Positions 8,489 to 16,827 of a stretch of 64,000 nt of DNA are shown here, piece after piece. The position numbers and the translations under genes are program-made. The stretch lies in the NCBI RefSeq assembly GCF_017884005.1, contig NZ_QFAY01000001.1, forward strand, positions 173,682 through 237,681, in the 5' to 3' direction. The notes beneath the pieces are model-generated. The model was not told the origin of the DNA. It was given only the letters and a program-made list of their open reading frames with translations, and did no database searches. Source of the DNA: Streptococcus panodentis (GTDB taxonomy: Bacteria; Bacillota; Bacilli; Lactobacillales; Streptococcaceae). Within the stretch, counting starts at the first letter, position 1. Each line of letters opens with the position of its first letter.

Positions 8489-9361
8489 ATGAAAAAACTG
8501 GGCATTATCCTGTTTTCAACGGCCGTTTTACTGACTGGCTGTGCTGCCAACAACTCTTCAAACAGTACAGACGCGAGCAGTCAAGCTTCTTCCAGCAAGG
8601 TTGCTGTCAATCAGAAAGATTTAGACAAGGCGACTGCTGACTACAAGACCTTTGTGCAGGGGCAAATTGATCAGCTGCTGACAGATACGGAAAAATTCCG
8701 CGATACACTCAAGGAAGGCAAGCTGGATGAGGCCAAGAAAGTGTATCCGCTCATTCGTATGACTTATGAGCGTTCTGAGCCGATTGCTGAAAGCTTCGGT
8801 GAATCCGATGTGAAGATTGACTACCGTCTGGTCGACTATGTGGATGAAAATAAGACGGAAGAAGGCTGGTCAGGCTTCCACCGCATTGAGAAAATCATGT
8901 GGGAGCAAAATACCACCCAAGGCACAGAAAAATATGCTGATCAGCTGGTCGATGACATCAAGGAGCTGAAAGCCAAGATTGCGACGGTCGAAGTGACACC
9001 GGATATCATGCTGACGGGGGCCGTGGACCTGCTCAATGAAGTGGCGACCAGCAAGATTACCGGAGAAGAAGAAGTCTTCTCCCACACGGACCTCTATGAC
9101 TTCCGGGCCAATATCGAAGGGGCCGAAAAAATCTTTGAGCTCTTTAAGCCCCTGATAAAAGACAAGGACGAAAAACTAGTCAAAACCTTGGAAGAAGAGT
9201 TCAAAAATGTCAACAGTCTTCTGGACAAGCATATGACAGATTCTGAGCATTATAAGCTCTACACAGACTTAAGCAAGGAAGATACCAAGGAGCTGGCAGA
9301 AGCCGTGACCAAGCTTGGTGAACCTCTTTCACAAATGGGTGTGATCCTAGACGGGAAGTAA
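8489..9361 (+). CDS. efeM: EfeM/EfeO-type iron-uptake lipoprotein (M75 imelysin domain)
   Basis: This is a 290-residue lipoprotein: signal peptide with lipobox LLTGC (C18), a short Ser/Asn-rich linker, then one M75/imelysin-like helical domain. The HxxE metal motif (GFHRIEKIMW) that defines the family is present. The cupredoxin domain of the longer E. coli-type EfeO is absent, so this is the EfeM form. Family role: periplasmic or surface ferrous/ferric iron handling for the EfeU permease, working with the EfeB peroxidase. It is first in the operon efeM-efeB-efeU-tatC-tatA, with only 4 bp to efeB. The start is supported by AAAGGAG. Confidence 0.92.
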   Translation: MKKLGIILFSTAVLLTGCAANNSSNSTDASSQASSSKVAVNQKDLDKATADYKTFVQGQIDQLLTDTEKFRDTLKEGKLDEAKKVYPLIRMTYERSEPIAESFGESDVKIDYRLVDYVDENKTEEGWSGFHRIEKIMWEQNTTQGTEKYADQLVDDIKELKAKIATVEVTPDIMLTGAVDLLNEVATSKITGEEEVFSHTDLYDFRANIEGAEKIFELFKPLIKDKDEKLVKTLEEEFKNVNSLLDKHMTDSEHYKLYTDLSKEDTKELAEAVTKLGEPLSQMGVILDGK

Positions 9362-9365
9362 TCTT

Positions 9366-10574
9366 ATGGCAAACGACGAAAAATGGTTTGATAAAAAAAT
9401 GGATCGTCGTGAATTTCTTAAAAAAGCAGGCATCGGCGGCGCTGGTTTAGCACTAGGAGTTTCCGGTGCATCTGCTTTTTTCGCTAATCAGGCGAATGAA
9501 GACAAGAAATTTGCTGACGGTGATGAGGAAATCAGTTTCTACGGTGAGCATCAGGCCGGTATCACCACACCGATGCAAAAAAATATCTACTTTGTCATTC
9601 TGGATCTGCATACGACAGACAGGGATGCGATTATCCAGATGTTCAAGGACTGGACCGCTTACAGCGAGAAGCTGGTGGACGGGGAATTAGTCAAAAAAGA
9701 CGGCTCCAATGCTCTGCTGCCGCCGACAGATACCGGCGAGACAGTCGGCCTCAACCCTTACCGCCTGACCCTGACTTTTGGGGTTTCTGCTTCTTTCTTG
9801 AAAAAAATGGGACTGTCGGACAAGCGGCCCAAAGCCTTCCGTGATTTGCCGCCTTTTCCTAAGGAACAGCTGAAAGAGAAGTACACCGGCGGTGATATTG
9901 TCATTCAAGCCTGTGCAGATGATGAGCAGGTAGCCTTTCATGCAGTCCGCAATCTGGTCCGCAAGGGCAGAAGTGCCATTAGCATGAAATGGAGCCAGTC
10001 CGGCTTTGCGGCGATCGGAGACCGGATGGCTACGCCGCGCAATCTCTTTGGCTTTAAGGACGGCACGGCCAACGTGACCAAGGAAAAAGACTTTGACAGG
10101 GTCATCTGGACAGACAGCAAGGACTGGATGAAGGGCGGCTCTTATATGGCTGTCCGCCGCATTCAGATGTTTCTGGAGACCTGGGACCGTACCAATCTGC
10201 AGGAGCAGGAGAATACCTTCGGCCGTTACAAGGAGAGCGGGGCTCCCTTTGGCAAGAAGGATGAATTTGACGAGGTGGACTTGGACTTGCTGCCTGTAGA
10301 TTCGCACGTGCGGCTGGCCAAGGAAGTTGACAAACCGATTTACCGCCGGTCCTATTCTTACTCGGACGGCATTGATGAGACGACGGGGCAGTTTGATACC
10401 GGTCTGCTCTTCATTTCTTTTCAAAAAGATCCGGACAGTTTTGTCAAGGTGCAGACCAATCTCGGTGCCCAGGACAAGATGAATGAATACGTTACCCATG
10501 TCGGCAGCGGTCTGTTTGCTTGCTTCGGCGGAGTGAAAAAAGGAGAATACATTGGTCAAAAATTATTTGAATAA
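9366..10574 (+). CDS. efeB: EfeB Dyp-type haem peroxidase, Tat-exported
   Basis: This is a 402-residue DyP-type peroxidase. The N-terminus is a twin-arginine signal: R14-R15-E-F-L-K followed by a Gly/Ala-rich hydrophobic stretch, so the protein should be folded with haem and exported by Tat. The family GxxDG motif is G229-F-K-D-G233, and an S-H-V segment near residue 316 probably contains the proximal haem histidine. In efe systems EfeB oxidises Fe(II) to Fe(III) before transport; haem iron release has also been proposed for the family. It overlaps efeU by 23 bp and shares the operon with tatC and tatA, so its own translocon is co-expressed. It is the only obvious Tat substrate in the window. 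Confidence 0.95.
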   Translation: MANDEKWFDKKMDRREFLKKAGIGGAGLALGVSGASAFFANQANEDKKFADGDEEISFYGEHQAGITTPMQKNIYFVILDLHTTDRDAIIQMFKDWTAYSEKLVDGELVKKDGSNALLPPTDTGETVGLNPYRLTLTFGVSASFLKKMGLSDKRPKAFRDLPPFPKEQLKEKYTGGDIVIQACADDEQVAFHAVRNLVRKGRSAISMKWSQSGFAAIGDRMATPRNLFGFKDGTANVTKEKDFDRVIWTDSKDWMKGGSYMAVRRIQMFLETWDRTNLQEQENTFGRYKESGAPFGKKDEFDEVDLDLLPVDSHVRLAKEVDKPIYRRSYSYSDGIDETTGQFDTGLLFISFQKDPDSFVKVQTNLGAQDKMNEYVTHVGSGLFACFGGVKKGEYIGQKLFE

Positions 10575-12246
10575 CAGTCTGCTGCTCTTGCTGGCTGTCC
10601 TCCTGCTGATGGCCAAGCCAGTTCTGGCAGAGGACTCTTACAGCGGTCTTTTTATCAAAATCACAGATGCGACCACTGCTGTGCAGCAGCAGGATCAGGC
10701 CGGCGCCAAGCAGCTGCTGGCAGAAATCAAGTCAGAATTTGAGGGGATGGCCAACCATGACTCAGCCGCTGGTCAGGAAGTCAGCAAGGCTCTGGATATT
10801 TCCGGTGATGTGACAGAAGAAAGACTGACTCAAATCTCGGCTGCCCTCCTGAAATTTGACAAGGAGCAGCATCCGGTGGATTTGGCTGCGGAGAAAAGCA
10901 AGCTGGTTGACAGGCTGGAGCCTAAATTTCAAACCCTGCAGGAGGCCATCAGCAGCAAGGACTTGGAAGCAACCCGTCAGGCCTATAAGAAGATGAACGC
11001 TGCCTGGACAGCCAATGAGAGTGTGGTGCGAGACAGCAGCACTGCCCATTACGGCAAGGTCGAAACGGCCATTTCCTTTCTGCGCAGTTCTATCGAAACC
11101 GAGCCAACGGACTTTGATATGATCCAGTCTTCCTTTGATGACTTAAAGGCTGCTATTGACCGCTTTGTCAAAGGAGAGGAAGTCGCTGAGACGTCCGGCA
11201 ATCTGACCCTGCAGGACGGGATCAAGATGCTGGAAGAAGCCTTGAGCCATTTTCAAAGCGGAGACAGCAAAAAAGCCGGCTCAATCATGAAGGAATTTAT
11301 CACCATCTGGCCGACAATCGAGGGCGATGTCAGCACGAAAAATCCTTCTCTTTATACCAAGGTCGAGAGCCAGACGCCGGTCATCATGGTGAAAGGCAGT
11401 GAAAAGAAGTACCAGGAGCAGCTGCAGAGCCTGATCAGCGAGCTGTCGCAAATCGATACCAGTGCTTCTTACACTTTCTTTGATGCAATGCTGATTCTGC
11501 TGCGGGAAGGAGTAGAAGCCTTGCTCATTGTCATGGCCCTGGTGGCGACCCTCAAGGCCTCTAAGATGAAAAAAGGTCTGAAATGGGTTTATTCCGGAGC
11601 AGCTTTAGGGGTTGTGGCCAGTGCTCTCATCGCCGTGCTGCTGCAGAGTCTGTTTCCGGCTGTGGCCTCCGGCTCCAATCGGGAAATCATCGAAGGAGCC
11701 GTGGGGATTTTCGCTGTCGGCATGATGATTGTCGTCGGTATCTGGCTGCACAGCAAATCCTCTGTCAAAAAATGGAATGACTTTATGGAAAGCCAGATGA
11801 AGGCAGTGACGGCGACTGGCAGCTTTCTTTCCATGTTTGCCCTCAGCTTCTTGGCTGTTTTCCGCGAAGGGGCGGAAACCATTCTCTTTTACGCTGGGAT
11901 TCTGCCGCGGATTCAGATGACAGATTTTCTCTTGGGGATTGGGCTGGCTGTTCTGGTCTTGATCGCCATCGCCTTTCTGATGACCAAGGCCTCCAGTCTC
12001 TTTCAGCCGCACCGCATCTTTTTCTGGCTGACCTGGCTGATCTATGCCTTGGCCTTTAAGATGCTGGGTGTCAGCATTCATGCCCTGCAGCTGACCAATG
12101 TCCTGCCCAGCCACTTGCTGAATGGCTTTCCGACTGTTGATTGGGCTGGGATTTACCCCAGTCTGGAAGCAGTCATCAGTCAGGCTGCCTTTCTGCTGGT
12201 GATTGTCTGGGTTACAGTCAAAAACAATGAGAAAAGCCATGGATAG
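10552..12246 (+). CDS. efeU: EfeU/FTR1 iron permease with extracellular N-terminal domain
   Basis: This is a 564-residue fusion: signal peptide (1-24), an extracellular helical domain of about 270 residues, then an FTR1-family permease with about seven membrane helices. The two iron-binding REGxE motifs are intact: R318-E-G-V-E322 and R438-E-G-A-E442. The start is a TTG inside efeB with GGAG seven bases upstream, so translation is coupled. E. coli EfeU lacks the long N-terminal part; the extended form is typical of Gram-positive versions, where the extra domain may bind iron or dock EfeM (inference). The stop codon overlaps the tatC start. Confidence 0.93.
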   Translation: MVKNYLNNSLLLLLAVLLLMAKPVLAEDSYSGLFIKITDATTAVQQQDQAGAKQLLAEIKSEFEGMANHDSAAGQEVSKALDISGDVTEERLTQISAALLKFDKEQHPVDLAAEKSKLVDRLEPKFQTLQEAISSKDLEATRQAYKKMNAAWTANESVVRDSSTAHYGKVETAISFLRSSIETEPTDFDMIQSSFDDLKAAIDRFVKGEEVAETSGNLTLQDGIKMLEEALSHFQSGDSKKAGSIMKEFITIWPTIEGDVSTKNPSLYTKVESQTPVIMVKGSEKKYQEQLQSLISELSQIDTSASYTFFDAMLILLREGVEALLIVMALVATLKASKMKKGLKWVYSGAALGVVASALIAVLLQSLFPAVASGSNREIIEGAVGIFAVGMMIVVGIWLHSKSSVKKWNDFMESQMKAVTATGSFLSMFALSFLAVFREGAETILFYAGILPRIQMTDFLLGIGLAVLVLIAIAFLMTKASSLFQPHRIFFWLTWLIYALAFKMLGVSIHALQLTNVLPSHLLNGFPTVDWAGIYPSLEAVISQAAFLLVIVWVTVKNNEKSHG

Positions 12247-12955
12247 AAAAGAACAGACTGTTATCGAGCATCTGACGGAATTCCGGCGCCGCTTTATTGC
12301 CGTTTTGGCTTGTTTTATATGCGTTTTTCTGATCAGCCTGCTCTTTTCGGCTGATATTTACAAGTGGCTGACCAGCAATTTTGAGCAAAAGCTGCTGGTT
12401 TTAGGACCGGATGATATTCTCTGGATTTATGTCAGTCTGGCCAGCCTGGCTGCTTTTTCGCTGACTCTGCCCTTTCTGGTCTATCAGATTTGGGCATTTA
12501 TCCGGCCGGCCCTGAAAGATCGGGAAGCCAAGGCTGTCTTTGTTTACATCCCCGCCACCTTTCTCTGTTTTGTACTGGGGCTGGCCTTTGGCTTTTACTT
12601 TGTCACGCCGGCTCTTTTGCAGGTCTTGCTGTCCTTGGGTGAAGGACTCTTTGAGACGCAGCTGACGGCTCAGAACTACCTGAGCTTTGTCTTTCACACA
12701 GCCATTCCAATTGCCTGTCTCTTTGAGCTGCCAGTGCTGGTGGCCTTTCTGACCTCTATCGGTTTGCTCAATCCTGTATTTTTGGTAAAATATAGACGAT
12801 ACGCCTACTTCATCTTGCTGGTATTGGCTGTCATTTTGACACCGGCTGATTTTATCAGCGACCTGTCCATGACGGTCCCCCTGATTTTGCTCTATGAAGT
12901 CAGCCTCCTGCTCAGCAGAGCTATTTACAAAAGAAAAAGAAAGAGGAAAAGCTAA
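12239..12955 (+). CDS. tatC: Twin-arginine translocase subunit TatC
   Basis: This 238-residue polytopic protein has the TatC hallmark near its N-terminus: EHLTEFRRRF, the conserved HLxELR-like cytoplasmic motif that reads the twin-arginine signal. Six membrane helices follow. The start was placed at 12239 (MDRKEQ), overlapping efeU by 8 bp; an ATG four codons earlier at 12227 is possible, and neither has a strong ribosome-binding site, fitting translational coupling. Most streptococci lack Tat, and here it sits at the end of the efe operon, so it probably exists for EfeB export. The stop overlaps the tatA start by one base (TAATG). Confidence 0.92.
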   Translation: MDRKEQTVIEHLTEFRRRFIAVLACFICVFLISLLFSADIYKWLTSNFEQKLLVLGPDDILWIYVSLASLAAFSLTLPFLVYQIWAFIRPALKDREAKAVFVYIPATFLCFVLGLAFGFYFVTPALLQVLLSLGEGLFETQLTAQNYLSFVFHTAIPIACLFELPVLVAFLTSIGLLNPVFLVKYRRYAYFILLVLAVILTPADFISDLSMTVPLILLYEVSLLLSRAIYKRKRKRKS

Positions 12956-13143
12956 TGGGAATTTTAAAAGACATCGGCTTGCCGGGAATCATCATCATCG
13001 TTCTGGGTGCTTTGCTGATTTTCGGACCGAAACGCCTGCCTGAACTGGGCCAGTCAATCGGCAAGATGTTTTCTGAGTTTAAGAAAGCTGTCAGCAATGC
13101 CGAAGAAGCTGACCGGTCCAGTCATAAAGAAGACAAGGAATAG
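12955..13143 (+). CDS. tatA: Twin-arginine translocase subunit TatA
   Basis: This 62-residue protein shows the complete TatA plan: a short N-terminal membrane helix (about residues 7-21), the FGPKRLPELG hinge and amphipathic helix (about 23-45), and a charged C-tail. It forms the pore component with TatC. A single TatA and no TatB is the minimal Gram-positive arrangement. AGAGGAAAAG upstream and the TAATG overlap with tatC support the start. A terminator follows immediately. Confidence 0.95.
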   Translation: MGILKDIGLPGIIIIVLGALLIFGPKRLPELGQSIGKMFSEFKKAVSNAEEADRSSHKEDKE

Positions 13144-13149
13144 ATGGAA

Positions 13150-13171
13150 GCACGGGCAACCGTGTTTTTTT
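13150..13171 (+). terminator. efe-tat operon terminator
   Basis: CACGG, loop GCAA, CCGTG followed by seven T residues. Confidence 0.85.
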
Positions 13172-13221
13172 GCTTTCTAAGCCATTTTCTGCTGCCGCTT
13201 CCCCAAAGATAAGGAGAAGAG

Positions 13222-13478
13222 ATGCTCTTTAATGAATGTCATCAGGCTATCGAAAATCCCCTGTCAGATTTGCTCCAGCCCAGCTGCCCTGCGGAGAAAA
13301 AAACGGAAATGACGCAGTTTTTGAAAGGCTGAATCCTGAAAATCACGCTCCGGCTCTCTATCAAATCTATGGACCGGACTCTCCCTGTCAGATGCAGACC
13401 TCTCTTTGCGAGCCTGTCGGCAGCAGAGCGGAGCTGAAAAAGCTTCTGGCAGCAAGAGAGGGAGACAGACGTCCATGA
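13222..13478 (+). pseudogene. Possible frameshifted small gene, unrecognised
   Basis: A good ribosome-binding site (AAGGAGA, 13211-13217) precedes an ATG at 13222, but the frame stops after 36 codons. One base added at the T5 run near 13319 would join it to the downstream frame that reads FERLNPENHAPALYQIY and ends at 13478, giving one 85-residue protein. The end of the frame runs into a dispersed repeat also found at 33597. The family is not recognised. It may be a decayed gene, a sequencing error at a homopolymer, or chance; the strong ribosome-binding site is the main argument. Confidence 0.35.
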
Positions 13479-13545
13479 TGGCTGTGCCCTCACCCACAAA
13501 GGGGAGTATCTTTGATAAGATACCGTATAAAAAGTATTTCAGTCT
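13463..13545 (+). repeat. Dispersed intergenic repeat, copy 1
   Basis: About 80 bp containing GACAGACGTCCATGATGGCT and, further on, a TATCTTTGATAAGATACCGT segment. A close copy lies at 33597-33680 with the same order of blocks. Function unknown. Confidence 0.65.
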
Positions 13546-13655
13546 TGCTTTGATCTTGAAAGATAATTAGACAATCCTTTTATCTACGGCAGGCACAATG
13601 ATTATCTTTTAGATAAGTGATTTTCCGAACATTATTCTTAAAAAACACAAAAAAA

Positions 13656-13722
13656 TTTACAAAAAGTGTACTTTGTGTTATAATTTTTACGGAAACGTCT
13701 GGAAAAGACGTAGCGATGCGCT
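13656..13722 (+). promoter_or_regulatory. guaC promoter and structured leader
   Basis: TTTACA (13656-13661), 17-bp spacer, TATAAT (13679-13684). The leader then carries two adjacent hairpins: ACGTCT-GGAAA-AGACGT (13695-13711) and AGCG-ATG-CGCT (13712-13722). They do not match a riboswitch class I know. Confidence 0.6.
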
Positions 13723-13765
13723 AGGCATAGGTAGGTCAATAGATAGATAAGATGAGGAGAACTCT

Positions 13766-14749
13766 ATGCTAAATGATTTTCAGGTTTTTGATTATGAGGA
13801 TATCCAGCTTATTCCGGCTAAGTGTATTGTCAAAAGCCGGGCGGAAGCCGATACCAGCATCACCTTTGGCAGGCATACTTTCCGACTGCCGGTAGTACCC
13901 TCCAATATGCAGACCATCATAGATGAGAAAGTGGCGGAAGAGCTGGCACGGGGTGGTTATTTTTATATCATGCACCGTTTCGAGGAAGCAAAGCGCAGGC
14001 CATTTATCAAGCGCATGCATGAGCTGGGGCTGATTGCTTCCATTTCTGTCGGTGTCAAAGATGATGAATACGACTTTGTCAGCAGTCTCAAAGACGATGC
14101 TCCGGACTATATCACCATTGATATCGCTCATGGGCATTCGGACAGTGTCATTAAGATGATTGGACATATTAAGAAAGAGCTGCCTGATACCTTTGTCATC
14201 GCCGGCAATGTCGGTACGCCAGAGGCTGTGCGGGAGTTAGAAAATGCCGGTGCAGATGCGACTAAGGTGGGGATTGGCCCAGGAAAAGTCTGCATTACCA
14301 AGGTTAAGACCGGCTTTGGGACCGGGGGCTGGCAGCTGTCCGCTCTGCGCTGGTGCTCCAAAGTTGCCCGCAAGCCCATTATTGCAGACGGCGGCATTCG
14401 GACCCACGGCGATATTGCCAAGTCCATCCGCTTCGGTGCCAGCATGGTCATGATTGGCTCCCTCTTTGCTGGCCATATCGAAAGTCCCGGTGAAACCATC
14501 GAAGTAGACGGCGATAAATTTAAGGAATACTACGGCTCTGCTTCCGAATACCAAAAAGGGGCCTATAAAAATGTCGAAGGCAAAAAAATTCTCCTGCCGG
14601 CCAAGGGCCATCTGCAGGATACGCTGACCGAGATGGAGCAGGACCTGCAGAGCTCGATTTCCTATGCGGGAGGCCGGGATCTCAGGAGTCTGACCCGGGT
14701 GGACTATGTCATTGTCAAAAACTCTATCTGGAATGGCGATGCCCATTGA
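13766..14749 (+). CDS. guaC: GMP reductase
   Basis: This is a 327-residue IMPDH/GMPR-family TIM barrel. It converts GMP to IMP and ammonia with NADPH, returning guanine nucleotides to the adenine branch. The catalytic loop [20 protein letters not shown] (residues about 169-188) contains the nucleophilic Cys, and [11 protein letters not shown] follows as the phosphate-binding strand. There are no CBS domains, and the length matches GuaC (about 327) rather than IMP dehydrogenase. ATGAGGAG before the ATG supports the start. It is monocistronic with its own promoter and terminator. The opposing enzyme, GMP synthase, is also in this window. Confidence 0.96.
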   Translation: MLNDFQVFDYEDIQLIPAKCIVKSRAEADTSITFGRHTFRLPVVPSNMQTIIDEKVAEELARGGYFYIMHRFEEAKRRPFIKRMHELGLIASISVGVKDDEYDFVSSLKDDAPDYITIDIAHGHSDSVIKMIGHIKKELPDTFVIAGNVGTPEAVRELENAGADATKVGIGPGKVCITKVKTGFGTGGWQLSALRWCSKVARKPIIADGGIRTHGDIAKSIRFGASMVMIGSLFAGHIESPGETIEVDGDKFKEYYGSASEYQKGAYKNVEGKKILLPAKGHLQDTLTEMEQDLQSSISYAGGRDLRSLTRVDYVIVKNSIWNGDAH

Positions 14750-14800
14750 TGCAGAGCCGCAAGCCATTGAAAAGGACATTGGCAAAACTTGATTAGAAAA

Positions 14801-14821
14801 GACAGGGAGACCTGTTTTTTT
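14801..14821 (+). terminator. guaC terminator
   Basis: ACAGG, loop GAGA, CCTGT, then a run of seven T residues. Confidence 0.8.
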
Positions 14822-14851
14822 ACTGTTCTGCTTTGATATAATAGAATACCG

Positions 14852-14880
14852 TTGACAAGAAAAGGCTTTCAGTGTATATT
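14852..14880 (+). promoter_or_regulatory. Promoter of the secreted-protein gene
   Basis: Consensus TTGACA (14852-14857), exactly 17 bp, and TATATT (14875-14880). The leader to the ATG is about 100 nt. Confidence 0.75.
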
Positions 14881-14988
14881 TATATTAGGGATGATTGTTG
14901 GAAAACAATTAGCAGCTAGGAGGGAGGTTATTGTAGGGGCAGTTTTTCAAATATCATCATTGTTTTTCACTATTAGGAGGGTATAATC

Positions 14989-16023
14989 ATGCCGATTGTA
15001 AGAAAAGTTCAAATGTATCTTTTGCTTCTGTTTTTCTCCTTGAGCAGTGTCTTGCCAAGTCAGATTGTCTTTGCGGAGCAGTCGCAGAACGGTGAGATAA
15101 GCGATACAGTGCTGTCCAGTCTCTATCTGGTAGATTCTTCTCTACAAAAAGTTGGTTTGTCCATCAATGACTTCACGTCATTAAACCGAAAAGACGACCA
15201 ATTTTATCGGGATTTAAAAGAGTATGTCAATGATGTGGAAAATCAACTGACAATCGATAAAGAATCGATGGAAGAAAAGGAAGAAGCTAAAAATATGGCC
15301 AATCAATGGAACTATGCTTTTGAAATGGCCAAGTTAAACATGGGCCGTGATGCTAATGCGACAACTCTTGAAAAAGAGACAGCCTATATGTATCTGTCTC
15401 ACTTTGTGGATATCAAGACAGGTGTTTTAGAGAAAGTCGTACCAGAGTATTCTAACGAAACCTACTTCAGTTCCTGGATTGTCAATGACGACAGACGCAC
15501 TTACGATACCTATCTAAGAGGGGTTCAGAGGGGAGAACTGATTTATAATACTATCAATACAGTTAAGAGTCTAAAAGATAGCGCTGATTTATTGAAGGAG
15601 GCTGTCAATTTAGAAGAACTTGATTTGAACGCTTTGCAGACAGCAGCTAGATCTTATTATCTGTATAGACAAGCAAAGAATAATATCATAGATTTAAAAG
15701 AGGAAATGAGCACTTTTGCAGATTTATACAATTCTTCATCAAATTTAAGGGAACTTATTACAGCATTAAAACAAAGTTTTAAATTAGAAAAGTATGAAGA
15801 TTATCATGCAAATAATATAAAAAATCTACTATTACAAGCTGTTTCCTCTGTAACAATCGGAGTAGACAGCTATGTCCTGTCAAGTCTGGGAGTCATGTCG
15901 CAAGAACTCTTCTTCATGGTCTCCAAAGATTTGATTGACAAATACCGTTGGATTTCGCTTATTCAGTACAATGGCATGCGGGTCAGCAAGCGGATGCTCC
16001 GATACTATGGTGTTGACTGGTGA
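14989..16023 (+). CDS. Secreted protein of unknown function
   Basis: This 344-residue protein is not recognised. The first 30 residues form a clear signal peptide (basic start, Leu/Phe-rich core, cleavage near VFAEQ). The rest is predicted mostly helical and acidic, lacks cysteine and has no LPxTG, lipobox or repeats, so it should be released or loosely attached. AGGAGGG precedes the ATG. The stretch 15640-15840 is AT-richer than the flanking genes. A perfect 15-bp terminator lies between it and two zinc-ribbon membrane protein genes that otherwise lack a promoter, so the three may form one attenuated unit. No function can be given from sequence alone. Confidence 0.8.
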   Translation: MPIVRKVQMYLLLLFFSLSSVLPSQIVFAEQSQNGEISDTVLSSLYLVDSSLQKVGLSINDFTSLNRKDDQFYRDLKEYVNDVENQLTIDKESMEEKEEAKNMANQWNYAFEMAKLNMGRDANATTLEKETAYMYLSHFVDIKTGVLEKVVPEYSNETYFSSWIVNDDRRTYDTYLRGVQRGELIYNTINTVKSLKDSADLLKEAVNLEELDLNALQTAARSYYLYRQAKNNIIDLKEEMSTFADLYNSSSNLRELITALKQSFKLEKYEDYHANNIKNLLLQAVSSVTIGVDSYVLSSLGVMSQELFFMVSKDLIDKYRWISLIQYNGMRVSKRMLRYYGVDW

Positions 16024-16063
16024 TAGGGAGCTTGTCCTATCAAGTTAGCCAGTAAAAGACAAG

Positions 16064-16099
16064 AAACCCGAATATCAAGCGGTTGATATTCGGGTTTTT
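16064..16099 (+). terminator. Strong hairpin abutting the next gene
   Basis: A perfect 15-bp stem (AAACCCGAATATCAA and its complement) with a 4-nt loop is followed by Ts. The next ATG is at 16117, leaving room only for a ribosome-binding site, so the hairpin acts either as an attenuator or as a partial terminator. Confidence 0.85.
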
Positions 16100-16116
16100 G
16101 GAAAGGTGAAGAGAAA

Positions 16117-16806
16117 ATGAAGCTGAAAAAAACAAAATGCCAGCACCAGCTGTTTGACTATGAAGCTGACTATGTCATCTGCCCGGCCTGCGGCGAGCCC
16201 ATTGCGGAAAATATGCTGGCTGATCCCAACTTCAAGCTGCAGGTGATTCGGCGGAGTCGGAAGTATAAAAGATTTTTAAGATGGAAAAAAGGTTATTTCT
16301 TTTTCTTGTTTTTAGCGTTACTGATTGTCTCTAGCTACCTATATTTAGATCATTTTATCATCAAAGCATATGGGATTACAGGTATTGATTCGTTTAATCC
16401 TGCTTCTAAAATACATTTTTACCCTTTTAAAGAACTATCGCATGTAGAAGCTTTTTTGATGCTTTTCCTTGCTGGTCCTCATATTGACCGGCGGGAGTGG
16501 CTCAACCTTTGGCATTTACAGAAGCACGCCTATATCCTTCAGGCATCATGGTTTTACCTGTTTTTTAGAGTGATTGTCTATATTCTTTTAATTTATTTTG
16601 GAAATACTGTATGGAGAAGGCTGGTTTATTTATCTGAAATGGATACCCTAAGGCTCTTTTTAAGTGGTGAAAGTTTAATCTATGCTAGTGAGATTTATTC
16701 CAAAGTTTGTCTTTATGGCCTTTACATTATTCTAAGTCTTTATTTTTTGATGGACTGCTGGCTCTTTTTCTACCAGCGTTTGGCTATACGGGTTAATCGG
16801 TTTTAG
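16117..16806 (+). CDS. Zinc-ribbon membrane protein, paralogue 1
   Basis: This is a 229-residue protein of unknown function. The N-terminus carries a putative metal-binding ribbon: C8, H10, C22 and C25 (CPAC). Three or four hydrophobic helices follow (about 58-77, a short one at 110-120, 142-162, 195-219). It is a tandem paralogue of the next gene. The first 45 codons and the last 15 codons are almost identical in DNA between the two copies, while the middle has diverged and is AT-richer. The ribosome-binding site GGAAAGGTGAAG lies directly after the terminator hairpin. No promoter is visible between them. Confidence 0.75.
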   Translation: MKLKKTKCQHQLFDYEADYVICPACGEPIAENMLADPNFKLQVIRRSRKYKRFLRWKKGYFFFLFLALLIVSSYLYLDHFIIKAYGITGIDSFNPASKIHFYPFKELSHVEAFLMLFLAGPHIDRREWLNLWHLQKHAYILQASWFYLFFRVIVYILLIYFGNTVWRRLVYLSEMDTLRLFLSGESLIYASEIYSKVCLYGLYIILSLYFLMDCWLFFYQRLAIRVNRF

Positions 16807-16827
16807 GATCCAGGAAAGAGAATAGAT

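Noticed and set aside
9687..10559. 290-codon minus-strand frame opposite efeB
   Set aside because: Shadow of the peroxidase gene; no promoter or family motif.
13685..13765. Purine riboswitch before guaC
   Set aside because: The hairpins present do not fit the three-way junction or conserved loop bases of that class.
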